Shown one piece after another: positions 8,664-17,416 of a DNA stretch of 64,000 nt. The stretch spans positions 4,836,001 to 4,900,000 of the forward strand of contig NZ_BJHV01000001.1 of the NCBI RefSeq assembly GCF_005405925.1, in the 5' to 3' direction. The notes beneath the pieces are model-generated. The model searched no databases. It worked only from the letters and a program-made list of their open reading frames with translations, and was not told where the DNA came from. Made by a program: the position numbers and the translations under genes. Each line of letters starts with the position of its first letter. Position 1 is the stretch's first letter. The stretch comes from Streptomyces antimycoticus (lineage in GTDB: Bacteria; Actinomycetota; Actinomycetes; Streptomycetales; Streptomycetaceae).

Positions 8664-9698
8664 ATGACCGCCGACCGGACCAGCAGCCGCCCTCCCAGAG
8701 CCTCCCTGGTCCGCCGCCGCCTCGGCTGGACGGCCACCGCCGTCGTCGCCCTGCTGCTCGCCATCCTGCTGAGCCTCGCCGTGGGCAGCCGCCAGATCGC
8801 GCCGAGCGCGGTGCTGGACGCGCTGCTGCACGGCGGTTCGAGCGACGCCGCCGACATCGTGCGGTCCCTGCGGCTGCCGCGCACCGTCATCGGGCTGATG
8901 GTCGGCGCGGCGCTCGCCATGGCGGGCACCGTGATGCAGGGCGTCACCCGCAACCCGATCGCCGACCCGGGCATCCTCGGCGTCAGCCAGGGGGCCTCGG
9001 TGGGCGTGGTGCTCGCGATCGCCTTCGCCGGGGTGCACACGCTGGGCGGCTATGTCTGGTTCGCCTTCGCGGGCGCGGGGCTGGCGTCGGTCGCCGTCTA
9101 CGCCATCGCCAGCAGCGGGCGGGGCGGCGCGACCCCGGTCAAACTCGCCCTCTCCGGCGCCGCGATCAACGCACTGCTGGTGTCCGTGACGACGGGCGTA
9201 CTGACGACGAAGGCGGCGGCTCTGGATGAGTTCCGCTTCTGGCAGATCGGCTCGCTCGCCGGGCGGGACACCGAGATCGTCGGCCAGGTCTGGCCGTTCC
9301 TGCTGGTCGGCACCGTGCTGGTGATCGCGGTGGCACGCGGTCTGGACGCGCTGGCGCTCGGCGAGGACGTCGCGAAGGGGCTCGGCCAGAACGTGGCGGT
9401 CGTACGGGTCGTCGCGGCCCTCGGCGCCACGATCCTCACCGGGGTCGGCGTCGCCGCCGCGGGGCCGCTCGCCTTCGTCGGCCTCGCGGTCCCCCATATC
9501 GCCCGCGCGATCGTCGGCACCGACCACCGCTGGGTCCTTCCGATGGCCGCCCTGATCGGCCCGGTGATGCTGCTGGTCTCGGATGTGGTGGGCCGGATCC
9601 TCTTCCCGCCGAGCGAGGTCCCGGCGGGCGTGATGACCGCACTGATCGGGGTGCCCTTCCTGGTCACGCTGGTCCGCCGGAAGACGGTGGCCGCATGA
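8664..9698 (+). CDS. FecCD-family siderophore ABC permease 1
   Basis: The product is 344 aa, with about nine to ten hydrophobic segments and the FecCD signatures RLPRTVIGLMVGAALAMAGT, TRNPIADPGILGVSQGAS and GPLAFVGLAVPHIAR. It forms half of the membrane channel for ferric-siderophore (or haem/cobalamin-like) import. It opens a three-gene operon with 4-bp ATGA overlaps and follows an iron-box-like sequence. No substrate-binding lipoprotein gene lies in the operon or elsewhere in the window with these genes, so the binding protein must be encoded elsewhere. Confidence 0.9.
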   Translation: MTADRTSSRPPRASLVRRRLGWTATAVVALLLAILLSLAVGSRQIAPSAVLDALLHGGSSDAADIVRSLRLPRTVIGLMVGAALAMAGTVMQGVTRNPIADPGILGVSQGASVGVVLAIAFAGVHTLGGYVWFAFAGAGLASVAVYAIASSGRGGATPVKLALSGAAINALLVSVTTGVLTTKAAALDEFRFWQIGSLAGRDTEIVGQVWPFLLVGTVLVIAVARGLDALALGEDVAKGLGQNVAVVRVVAALGATILTGVGVAAAGPLAFVGLAVPHIARAIVGTDHRWVLPMAALIGPVMLLVSDVVGRILFPPSEVPAGVMTALIGVPFLVTLVRRKTVAA

Positions 9699-10876
9699 CC
9701 GCCACCGACAGCCGCGCTGACAGCCGCACCGACCGTCCGGGGGCCCGGGCGGAGGTCCGGGCGGCGGTCCGCCCCGCCGGGTACGGCCTCATCCGCATCA
9801 AGGGCGGCGGACGAAGCTGCCATGACGCGCGTGACCTCCGTGGCGGATCGTTCCTGCTGCATCGCCGCTCGGCCCTCGTCGCGCTCGGGCTGGCCCTGGC
9901 CACCGTCGCCGTCTGTGTGGCGTATCTGTGCGTCGGCGAGAGCTTCATCGCCCCCGCCGACGCCGTGAAGGCCGTCCTGCACACCCAGTGGGGCCTCGGG
10001 CAGGCCACGCCGAACGATCTCGTGGTCGGCACGCTGCGGCTCCCCCGGATGACGCTCGGTCTGATGGTCGGCGCGGCCTTCGGCGTCGCGGGCGCGCTGA
10101 TCCAGACGGTGGCCCGCAACCCCCTCGCGAGCCCGGACATCATCGGTGTCAGCCAGGGCGCGAGCGCGGTGACCGTGGGCGCGATGACCTACGGGGTGAC
10201 CTCCTTCGCCGTCCTGCCCTATCTCTCCGTCGCGGGCGGTCTCGCCGCCGCCGCGCTGGTGTACGTCTTCGCCTGGCGCGGCGGGCTGCAGGCGACCCGC
10301 TTCGTGCTCATCGGCATCGGTTTCGCCGTCGCGCTGCGCTCGATCACCCAGCTCTTCCTGACCAAGGGCGACTATCTGGTGGCCCAGCAGGCGAAGGTGT
10401 GGATGACCGGTTCGCTCAACGGGCGCGGCTGGGACGAGGCCGGTCCGCTCGGCTGGGCGCTGCTGGTGCTGCTGCCCGGTGTGCTGTGGGCGGCGCGGGC
10501 GCAGCGCACGGTGTCCCTGGACGACGACACGGCGACCGCGCTGGGCGTACGGCTCGGGCGGGTACGGCTGGGCCTGGTCTCCCTCGGCGTCGTGCTCGCG
10601 TCGATGGCGACGGGCGCGGCCGGCCCGGTGGACTTCGTGGCGCTGCTCGCCCCGCAGATCGCCCGCCGGATGACCAGGACCGCCCAGATCCCGCTGCTGT
10701 GCTCGGCCCTGGCCGGAGCGTTCATCGTCGTCACCGCCGATCTGCTGGCCCGCAAGCTGTTCGCGCCGACCGAACTGCCGGTGGGCGTGCTGACCGCCGC
10801 GGTCGGCGCCCCGTATCTGATCCACCTGCTGCTGTCTTCCGGGGGCCGCGGCCGTAAGGGAGGCACCGCCGCATGA
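9695..10876 (+). CDS. FecCD-family siderophore ABC permease 2
   Basis: The product is 393 aa and pairs with the preceding permease as the second half of the channel. It has the same signatures (RLPRMTLGLMVGAAFGVAGA, ARNPLASPDIIGVSQGAS, GPVDFVALLAPQIARR) and an additional hydrophilic N-terminus of about 55 residues (TDSRADSRTDRPGARAE) before the first membrane helix. ATG overlaps the upstream stop (ATGA), and its own stop overlaps the ATPase start in the same way. Confidence 0.9.
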   Translation: MTATDSRADSRTDRPGARAEVRAAVRPAGYGLIRIKGGGRSCHDARDLRGGSFLLHRRSALVALGLALATVAVCVAYLCVGESFIAPADAVKAVLHTQWGLGQATPNDLVVGTLRLPRMTLGLMVGAAFGVAGALIQTVARNPLASPDIIGVSQGASAVTVGAMTYGVTSFAVLPYLSVAGGLAAAALVYVFAWRGGLQATRFVLIGIGFAVALRSITQLFLTKGDYLVAQQAKVWMTGSLNGRGWDEAGPLGWALLVLLPGVLWAARAQRTVSLDDDTATALGVRLGRVRLGLVSLGVVLASMATGAAGPVDFVALLAPQIARRMTRTAQIPLLCSALAGAFIVVTADLLARKLFAPTELPVGVLTAAVGAPYLIHLLLSSGGRGRKGGTAA

Positions 10877-11754
10877 CCGCTTCGGCGTCCACAACGGGTA
10901 CGACGGGACCGGATCTGGTGGCACCCGCTGCCCCGAACCGGCTCACCGCGCGTGAGCTGACCCTCGCCTACGAGGACCGGACCGTCGTGGACGGGCTGGA
11001 CCTGGCGATACCCGACGGCGAGGTCACGGTCATCGTCGGCCCCAACGCCTGCGGCAAGTCCACCCTGCTGCGCGCCCTCGGGCGGCTGCTGCGGCCGCGT
11101 GGCGGCGCGGTACTCCTCGACGGCACGGATCTCGCCCGTATCCCCACCAAGAAGATCGCCCGGGCCGTGGGGCTGCTCCCGCAGACCCCGGTCGCCCCCG
11201 AGGCGATCACCGTCGCCGATCTCGTCTCCCGCGGCCGCCAACCGCATCAGCACTGGTGGCAGCAGTGGTCGGAGGAGGACGAACGAGCCGTCACGGACGC
11301 CATGGAGCGTACGGACGTGACGGCGCTCGCCGACCGCCCGGTGGACGAGCTGTCCGGCGGGCAGCGCCAGCGCGTATGGATCGCGATGGCGCTCGCGCAG
11401 GAGACCGATCTGCTGCTGCTGGACGAGCCGACGACGTATCTGGACATCTCCCACCAGGTGGAGGTGCTGGACCTGGTGCGCCAGCTCAACCACGAACGCG
11501 GCCGTACGGTCGTCGCCGTCCTGCACGACCTCAACCAGGCCGCTCGCTACGCCGATCAGCTGATCGCGATGAAGGCGGGCCGGATCGTGGCCCGCGGCCG
11601 CCCGGGGGACATCGTCACGGCGGACCTGGTGCACGAGGTCTTCGGCCTGGCCTCGGTGGTCGTCCCCGACCCGGTCACCGGCAGCCCCCTCGTCGTCCCG
11701 GGCACGCCTTGGCAGGCCGAGCGGGACAGAGCGGCGCAGGCCGAGCAGGACTGA
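10873..11754 (+). CDS. Siderophore ABC transporter ATP-binding protein
   Basis: The product is 293 aa of the FepC/FhuC type. Walker A is GPNACGKSTLLRAL, the ABC signature is LSGGQRQRVWIAMALAQ, Walker B is LLLLDEPTTYLD, and the switch His lies in VAVLHDLNQA. It energises import through the two upstream FecCD permeases. Start ATG lies within ATGA at the end of permease 2. An Asn-Ala-Cys Walker A variant (GPNACGKST) is common in this subfamily. Confidence 0.93.
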   Translation: MTASASTTGTTGPDLVAPAAPNRLTARELTLAYEDRTVVDGLDLAIPDGEVTVIVGPNACGKSTLLRALGRLLRPRGGAVLLDGTDLARIPTKKIARAVGLLPQTPVAPEAITVADLVSRGRQPHQHWWQQWSEEDERAVTDAMERTDVTALADRPVDELSGGQRQRVWIAMALAQETDLLLLDEPTTYLDISHQVEVLDLVRQLNHERGRTVVAVLHDLNQAARYADQLIAMKAGRIVARGRPGDIVTADLVHEVFGLASVVVPDPVTGSPLVVPGTPWQAERDRAAQAEQD

Positions 11755-11782
11755 GCGGAGGGCCGGGTGCCCCGCCCCCGGA

Positions 11783-11857
11783 GTCAGCCCTTGTCGGCCT
11801 CAGCCCTTGTCAGCCTCAGCCCTTGTCGGCCTCAGCCCTTGTCGGCCTCAGCCCTTG
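11783..11857. repeat. 16-bp tandem repeat array
   Basis: Four full copies of TCAGCCCTTGTCGGCC (one with CAGCC) start at 11783, 11799, 11815 and 11831. A fifth, diverged copy at 11847 supplies the stop codon and last codons (KG) of the leftward gene. The array lies between convergent genes. Confidence 0.9.
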
Positions 11858-13115
11858 CGTCGCCTCGCGCGCCACAGCAGGAAGAGCACCGAGGCGATGG
11901 CCGCACCCCGGACGACGAACGGCCAGGTGCCGGTCAGCGCGTCCTTCCACCCGTCCTCGGGGATCGGCTGGCCCCATTTGCGGGCGGCCCGGCCCCACAG
12001 CCAGACCCCGGCCCCGGCCGCGACCAGACCGGGTATGCCCAGCGAGGCCCACTTCGCCCCGGCCGGGGAGTGGCGGTAGGTGCCGTAATACGCGATCACC
12101 CAGCCGAAGGCGATCGGGATGATGTTGCCCATGACGGCGCCCGCCACGAGGAGTCCGACCGCCACCAGCAGCACCGGGCCGAGACCGGCCAGCCATGTGG
12201 CGACGCCGCCGCCCCCGCCCGTGGGCTGATCGGCCGCCTTACCGGGCCCGAGGAGCACCCGGCGCAGCGCACCGCGCTGCTTGCCCCCGGCCGCAGCCTT
12301 GGCCTCCGCCTCCTCGGCGGCCCGGGCCTCGGCGGCGGCCTCCTCCTCCGCCGCCGCCTTCTCCTCGGCCTCCCGCCGCTCCTGGCGTTCCTGCTCGGCC
12401 GTCTTGCCCTTGCCGAGCAGTTCGGGGATCTCGATTCCGCCGGTGAACCCCTCGACCGAGCCGTACTGCGCGTCACGCCGCTCGGACTGGGCGAACGGAC
12501 CCGCCTCCACATGCCACCAGTCCATGTTGGACTCGCGCGGGCTCAGTTCGTCCTCGCCCGCGAGATGCGGCGGCGAGGCGGCGTTGGACGGGGGTGTGGC
12601 GGGGGTGGCGGGCCTCGGCTTGATCAGGGAGGGGGAACCGTCGCCCGGGGCGCCGCCGTTCCGGCCGGCGCCGGGCACCCCCGGGGCGTCCTCCTCGCGC
12701 GGGGTGGGGACCTTACCGGTGAGACCGCTGCTCTTGGCGAGCCCGGCCAGCTTGTCGCGGGCCGCCCGCGCCGCCCCGGCGGCTCCCCGCGACGCCGCAC
12801 CGCCGCCCGCGCCACTGCTCGCACCGCCGACCGCGCCACCACCCGCCGCGCCCGGCTCAGCGCCCGTTCCCGAGCCCGGGTCGGGGGCCGGCCGCCCGCG
12901 GCGGCCACCACGTCGGCCGGTGAACCCAGCTTGGACAGGATCCGCTTCACCCCGGCCGGGCTGTCCGCCCCTCCGGTGGTCCGGCGATGGTCGATATCGG
13001 CACGCAGCCCGGAGACCAGTCGCATGCGTTCACCGGACGACAGACCCTGCTGCTGAGCCAGGTCACCGACCCGGCTCAGATAGTCGTAGACGAGCTTTTC
13101 GCTCTCGATCCCCAC
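11848..13115 (-). CDS. Integral membrane protein, HAAS-like N-terminus (frameshifted)
   Basis: Two frames read as one protein. The N-terminal part from GTG 13115 (GIESEKLVYDYLSRVGDLAQ, up to SPADVVAAAGG) and the C-terminal part (SSGLTGKVPTPREED, then to RRRKG) join if one base is added to the G5 run at 12883-12887. The result is 422 aa with no gap. The N-terminal ~75 residues resemble a HAAS/DUF1700-like helical domain. The middle is Gly/Ala-rich and then charged (EEKAAAEEEAAAEARAAEEA, coiled-coil-like). The C-terminal third has about four membrane helices. Function unknown. Confidence 0.65.
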
Positions 13116-13301
13116 CAAGACCCCTGAGAATGCGCACGGTCGGCGTATCAGTCGGCTCCGACCGTACCGCGCGGAAGCGGAGTCCCGCCGCATCCCCTGC
13201 GTCCCGCACCCCGCGGGTACTGTGGATCGAATGAGCAGTTCATGGAATCGGGAAGGCTGAAATGCCCGAAGAGACCAGCTCGCGCAACCGGGAGGCATGA
13301 G

Positions 13302-16151
13302 TTGCCCGCAGACACCGGCCGTGGGGACACCGGCCACGGGGACGGCGGCCCACGGGACACCGGCCCATGGGACGGCGGCCACGGCAACCGCGGCCGCGCG
13401 GTGCCGCGCACACTCGCCGAGGAGCTGCGGACCCGGCCCGACGACGCCCTCGCCGCCCTGCTGCGCGCCCGCCCCGATCTGCTCTCCCCGGTCCCGAACG
13501 ACCTCACCCAGCTCGCCACCCGGGCCGGCACCCGGGCCTCGGTGGTACGGGCCGTGGAGCGGCTCGACCGGTTCGCGCTGCAGACCGCCGAGGCGCTGGC
13601 GGTCGCGCCCGACCCGTGCCCGTACGAAGCCCTGCGGGATCTGCTGACGGGCGATGAGGGCACGGAGGAGGCTGGGGGCGAGGGAGACGCCCGGGGTGCG
13701 GAGGAAGCCGAAGGTGCTGGGGCTCCTCTTCAGGGCCCCGGGAACGCCTCGCCCGCCTCACCCCTCGGCCCCGCCGCACCCGCCGGCCCCGCATCCGGCA
13801 CCGCCGCCCTGGGCGCCGAGGAACGTGCGGCGATCGCGGCCGAGCTGCCGCGTGCCGTGGCCACCCTGCGCGACCAGGCCCTGGTCTGGGGCGGTGACGA
13901 CCGGCTCCGCCTCGTCCGCACCGCCCGCGAACTGCTCGCGCCCTCCCCCACCTCGCCCTCTCCGACCGGTCTCGGCCCGACCGTCCAGGAGGCCACGTCC
14001 GGGATGTCGCCGGGCCGACTGCAGGAGTTGCTGGCGAGCGCCGGGCTGCCGCCCACCCACGACCCGGTCACGGCGGTGGCGGCCCTGGCCGAGCTGTTCC
14101 AGGACCGCGCCCGGATGGCGGCGCTGCTGGGCGGGGCGCCGACGGGCGCGGCGACCGTGCTGGCCAAGCTGACCTGGGGACCTCCGTACGGAGAGGTGTC
14201 CGTCGCCTCGCCCACTCCGCCCGTCGGCTGGCTGCTGGACCGCGGACTGCTGCTCCCGTCCGGGCCGCGCAACGTCGTGCTGCCCCGCGAGGTCGCCCTG
14301 CATCTGCGCCACGGCCGGGCACACCGCACCCCCGAGCCGCTGGCCCCGCCGCTCTCGCCCACCGCCGAACACAATCCACAGGTTGTGGATAACACCGCCG
14401 CGGGTCAGACCTTCACCGCCCTGGCCACCGTCGAGGAGCTGCTGGGGCAGTGGGAGAACGCCGGACCGCCCGTGTTGCGCGCGGGCGGGCTGAGCGTCCG
14501 CGACCTCAAGCGGGCCGCCGTGGCGCTCGACGTGTCCGAGCCGGTGGCCGCCTTCTGGATCGAGCTGGCCTACGCGGCCGGGCTGGTGGCCTCCGACGGC
14601 GAGACCGACGAGCGCTACGCCCCCACCCCCGCCTACGACGACTGGCTGCGGCTGCCCGCCGAGGAGCGCTGGGCGCGGCTCGCCGCCGCCTGGCTGCCCG
14701 CGACCCGTACGGCGGGGCTGGTCGGCGGCCGGGACAACCGGGGCCGCACCCTCGCCGCGCTCGGCCCGGACCTGGACCGCTCCCCGGCCCCCGAGGTCCG
14801 CCGCCGGGTCCTCGAACTCCTGGCCACCCTCCCGCCCGGTGCCGCGGCCGTCCCCGACGTCCTGCTGAATCGGCTGCGGTGGGAGCGGCCGACCAGCCAC
14901 CGCGGGGCCCCCGCCGCGGCTGCCGCCGGTGTCGCCCCTGGTGCCACCTCGCCCACCTGGGACGCCCCCAGCGCCGCCTCCCCCAGCAGGGAGGACCTGC
15001 GCTCGCGGCTGGCTCGCTGGGCCGTGGCCGAGGCCGAAATGCTCGGGATCACCGGCCGGGGCGCACTCTCCTCCCACGGCCGCGCCCTGCTGGAACCCCA
15101 CCCGGACGAGCCGCCGGCCGCCAGGATCGACACCGCGTCCGCGCACGCCGCGCGGCTGCTCGCGCCGCTGCTGCCCGAACCCCTCGACCACGTCCTGCTC
15201 CAAGCCGACCTGACCGCCGTCGCGCCCGGCCCCCTGGAACGGCCGCTCGCCGAGACGCTGGGCATCCTCGCCGACGTCGAGTCCAAGGGCGGCGCGACCG
15301 TGTACCGCTTCACGCCCGAGTCCGTACGCCGTGCACTGGACGCCGGGCGGACCGCCGACGATGTGCACACCTTCCTCGCCGCGCACTCCCGCACCCCGGT
15401 GCCCCAGCCGCTCACCTACCTCGTCAACGATGTGGCCCGTAAGCACGGCCGGCTGCGTATCGGCGCCGCCTCCGCGTATCTGCGCTGCGACGACGACGCG
15501 CTGCTCGCCGAGATCCTGGCCGACCGCCGCTCGGCGGGGCTGCGGCTGCGCCGCCTCGCCCCCACCGTCCTGGCCGCCCAGGCACCGCCGGACACGCTGC
15601 TGGAGGGGCTACGGGCGATGGGGTACGCCCCGGCTGCCGAGTCCGCCGAGGGCGATGTGCTGGTCAGCCGCCCCGAAGCCCAGCGCACCCCGCCCCGTAC
15701 GCCGCCCGTCCCGGTCCCGGAGGGCCCGCCGGTGGCCGACGCCACCCTGCTGGGCGCCGCGGTGCGCGCCATCCGCGCCGGGGACCTCGCCGCGACCGCG
15801 CCCCACAAACCGGCGGCCGCGGCCGAGGCAAGGCCGGAGGCCGCTTCCGGCTCACAGCCCGGGCCCGGGTCCGGGGCCGGAGCCGGGTCCGGGTCCATCG
15901 CCACCGGCGACCGGCTGCCCCGCACCACCTCCGCCGACACCCTCGCCACCATGCAGGCCGCGGCCCTGACCGGCTCCAACGTCTGGATCGGCTATGTCAA
16001 CGCCAACGGCGCGGCCAGCCAGCGCGTGATCGCCCCAGTCCGGGTCGAGGGCGGCTTCGTCACGGCGTACGACCACACGGCGGACGAGGTCCGTACGTAC
16101 CCTCTGCACCGCATCACGGGCGCCGCCGAACTGGCCGAGGACGCGACGTAG
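13302..16151 (+). CDS. Helicase C-terminal-like (XPB-associated) protein
   Basis: The product is about 949 aa. It carries a Helicase_C_3-type region near residues 660-790 (TPVPQPLTYLVNDVARKHGR) that is related to the N-terminal domain of the XPB helicase at 17417. At the C-terminus a WYL-like segment (VWIGYVNANGAASQRVIAPV) could sense ligands or nucleic acid. No helicase motor motifs are present. TTG 13302 has GGGAGG with 6 nt spacing and keeps the frame; ATG 13297 is too close to that RBS and out of frame. Family similarity begins at VPRTLAEELRTRPDDALAAL near 13401. The Gly/Asp/Thr-rich start comes from 18-bp-like repeats. Confidence 0.75.
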   Translation: MPADTGRGDTGHGDGGPRDTGPWDGGHGNRGRAVPRTLAEELRTRPDDALAALLRARPDLLSPVPNDLTQLATRAGTRASVVRAVERLDRFALQTAEALAVAPDPCPYEALRDLLTGDEGTEEAGGEGDARGAEEAEGAGAPLQGPGNASPASPLGPAAPAGPASGTAALGAEERAAIAAELPRAVATLRDQALVWGGDDRLRLVRTARELLAPSPTSPSPTGLGPTVQEATSGMSPGRLQELLASAGLPPTHDPVTAVAALAELFQDRARMAALLGGAPTGAATVLAKLTWGPPYGEVSVASPTPPVGWLLDRGLLLPSGPRNVVLPREVALHLRHGRAHRTPEPLAPPLSPTAEHNPQVVDNTAAGQTFTALATVEELLGQWENAGPPVLRAGGLSVRDLKRAAVALDVSEPVAAFWIELAYAAGLVASDGETDERYAPTPAYDDWLRLPAEERWARLAAAWLPATRTAGLVGGRDNRGRTLAALGPDLDRSPAPEVRRRVLELLATLPPGAAAVPDVLLNRLRWERPTSHRGAPAAAAAGVAPGATSPTWDAPSAASPSREDLRSRLARWAVAEAEMLGITGRGALSSHGRALLEPHPDEPPAARIDTASAHAARLLAPLLPEPLDHVLLQADLTAVAPGPLERPLAETLGILADVESKGGATVYRFTPESVRRALDAGRTADDVHTFLAAHSRTPVPQPLTYLVNDVARKHGRLRIGAASAYLRCDDDALLAEILADRRSAGLRLRRLAPTVLAAQAPPDTLLEGLRAMGYAPAAESAEGDVLVSRPEAQRTPPRTPPVPVPEGPPVADATLLGAAVRAIRAGDLAATAPHKPAAAAEARPEAASGSQPGPGSGAGAGSGSIATGDRLPRTTSADTLATMQAAALTGSNVWIGYVNANGAASQRVIAPVRVEGGFVTAYDHTADEVRTYPLHRITGAAELAEDAT

Positions 16152-16157
16152 GGGCTG

Positions 16158-16255
16158 ATTTCAGCCCGTCCGGCGCTTGAGGACACGCCCGAAGGGCGTC
16201 CGGGGTCCAGGGGCGGAGCCCCTGGTGCGGGAATGGACGGGCCGGGGCCACGGCA
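16158..16255. repeat. Streptomyces dispersed intergenic element
   Basis: The stretch contains CAGCCCGTCCGGCGCTTGAG and, further on, GGGGCGGAGCCCC and a GACGGGCCGGGGCC end. From memory this is the very common short element found between Streptomyces genes, whose ends are CCCGTCC/GGACGGG inverted repeats. Here it separates two convergent genes and may act as a terminator-like structure. Confidence 0.6.
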
Positions 16256-16267
16256 CGTAGGGACAGC

Positions 16268-17221
16268 TCACGCCGTGGGCGGTACCTCGGTCCCCTGTCG
16301 GGTCCACCGGTGCCACCAGTGGCGGCGCCGGGGGTGCAGGGCGTGGCCGAGCCAGCGGCCGACCACGACGTAGCCGAGCAGCGCACCCGTGGTGTTGAGG
16401 ATGACGTCGTCGATGTCGAAGGCCCGGCCCTCGACGATGAGCCCCTGAACGGTCTCGACGGCCACCATCACCAAGGCCGTCACGACGACCACCCGCACCG
16501 CGCCCCGCGCCTTGGGCAGCAGCATCGGCAGCAGCACCCCGAAGGGGGCGCCGAGCAGCACATTGCCGCCGATCTGCTTCACCGTGTCCCGGAAGGCGGG
16601 CTGGTCGACGTACGCGCGCAGCGACCGCCCCGGATGCAGATTGGTGTGGACGAGGTCGACGGAGCCGGGCTGGGGCACGAGCGTGGCCTTGGCGAGCGCC
16701 GCCGCGAAGCCGACCATGCAGACGAACGCCACGAGGAGCACCAGCAAGCGTGCGGCGCGCGCGCCGAACGACTTGCGCTGCAGCAGCGCCGTCTCCTGCG
16801 TGCCCTCGGGCTCCGTGGGCTTGGCGGGCTTCGCGGTGTGCGCCTTCGTCGACGAAGCCTTCGCGGCCCGGGCCTTCGCGGTCTGCGGCTTCGTGGACTG
16901 CGGCTTTGTGGACTGCGGCTTTGTGGACTGCGGCTTTGTGGACTGCGGCTTTGTGGACTGCGGCTTTGTGGACTGCGGCTTTGTGGACTGCGGCTTTGTC
17001 GTCCGGGACCCCTTCGTCAGAGCCCCACCCGCCCGCGGCCCCTTCTTCTGGCCGCTCGCCCGCTTCTCGCCGCTCGCCGTCTTCTGGCCGCCCGTCGTCC
17101 GGGAGCCCGCCCGCGGCTTCTTCTCTCCCGGCTTCTTCTCCCCGGCTTCTTCTCCCCCGACCGCTTCTCCGCCGTCCGCTTTACCGTCGTCCTCTTGTCC
17201 GCCGTCCGCCGGATCTCCCAT
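16268..17221 (-). CDS. VanZ-family membrane protein with Lys/Pro repeat domain
   Basis: The product is 317 aa from ATG 17221. Residues 1-150 are hydrophilic and repetitive, including seven TKPQS units and EKKPGEKKP. The C-terminal ~170 residues are a VanZ-like domain with four membrane helices (LLVLLVAFVCMVGFAAALAK; GNVLLGAPFGVLLPMLLPKA; FDIDDVILNTTGALLGYVV). VanZ proteins are linked to teicoplanin tolerance, but most chromosomal members have no assigned role. ATG 17221 lacks an RBS. GTG 17238 has an excellent one (GGAGGGAG), but is in another frame that would join after adding one C at 17140-17143, giving a 323-aa basic-tailed protein. Confidence 0.78.
   Translation of the reverse strand: MGDPADGGQEDDGKADGGEAVGGEEAGEKKPGEKKPRAGSRTTGGQKTASGEKRASGQKKGPRAGGALTKGSRTTKPQSTKPQSTKPQSTKPQSTKPQSTKPQSTKPQSTKPQTAKARAAKASSTKAHTAKPAKPTEPEGTQETALLQRKSFGARAARLLVLLVAFVCMVGFAAALAKATLVPQPGSVDLVHTNLHPGRSLRAYVDQPAFRDTVKQIGGNVLLGAPFGVLLPMLLPKARGAVRVVVVTALVMVAVETVQGLIVEGRAFDIDDVILNTTGALLGYVVVGRWLGHALHPRRRHWWHRWTRQGTEVPPTA
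16881..16999. repeat. 15-bp tandem repeats coding TKPQS
   Basis: Seven near-perfect copies of the 15-bp unit TTGTGGACTGCGGCT, followed by diverged ones. On the minus strand they encode TKPQS repeated in the extracytoplasmic or cytoplasmic tail of the VanZ-family protein. The near identity at third positions points to recent expansion. Confidence 0.92.
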
Positions 17222-17416
17222 CCAGCGATGCTGATCACAGGGACTCCCTCCCGCCCATGGCTCTGTTGTCGCGGCGCTGTCGTCGCGGTTCCGTCGGTCC
17301 GTATCCGTCTTCGCCGCTTGCCCGTAGCCGCCCGTTGTATCCCTGCGGCTCTCCGCCACGCCTTCTCGATGGGGGACACTGGTTCTTTGGCCGGCAGCAT
17401 GAAAGGACCCAGGCGC

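Noticed and set aside
13297..13400. ATG 13297 as start of the XPB-associated protein through a further one-base correction
   Set aside because: Its RBS is only one base away and the frame is wrong; TTG 13302 uses the same RBS at proper spacing without any correction.
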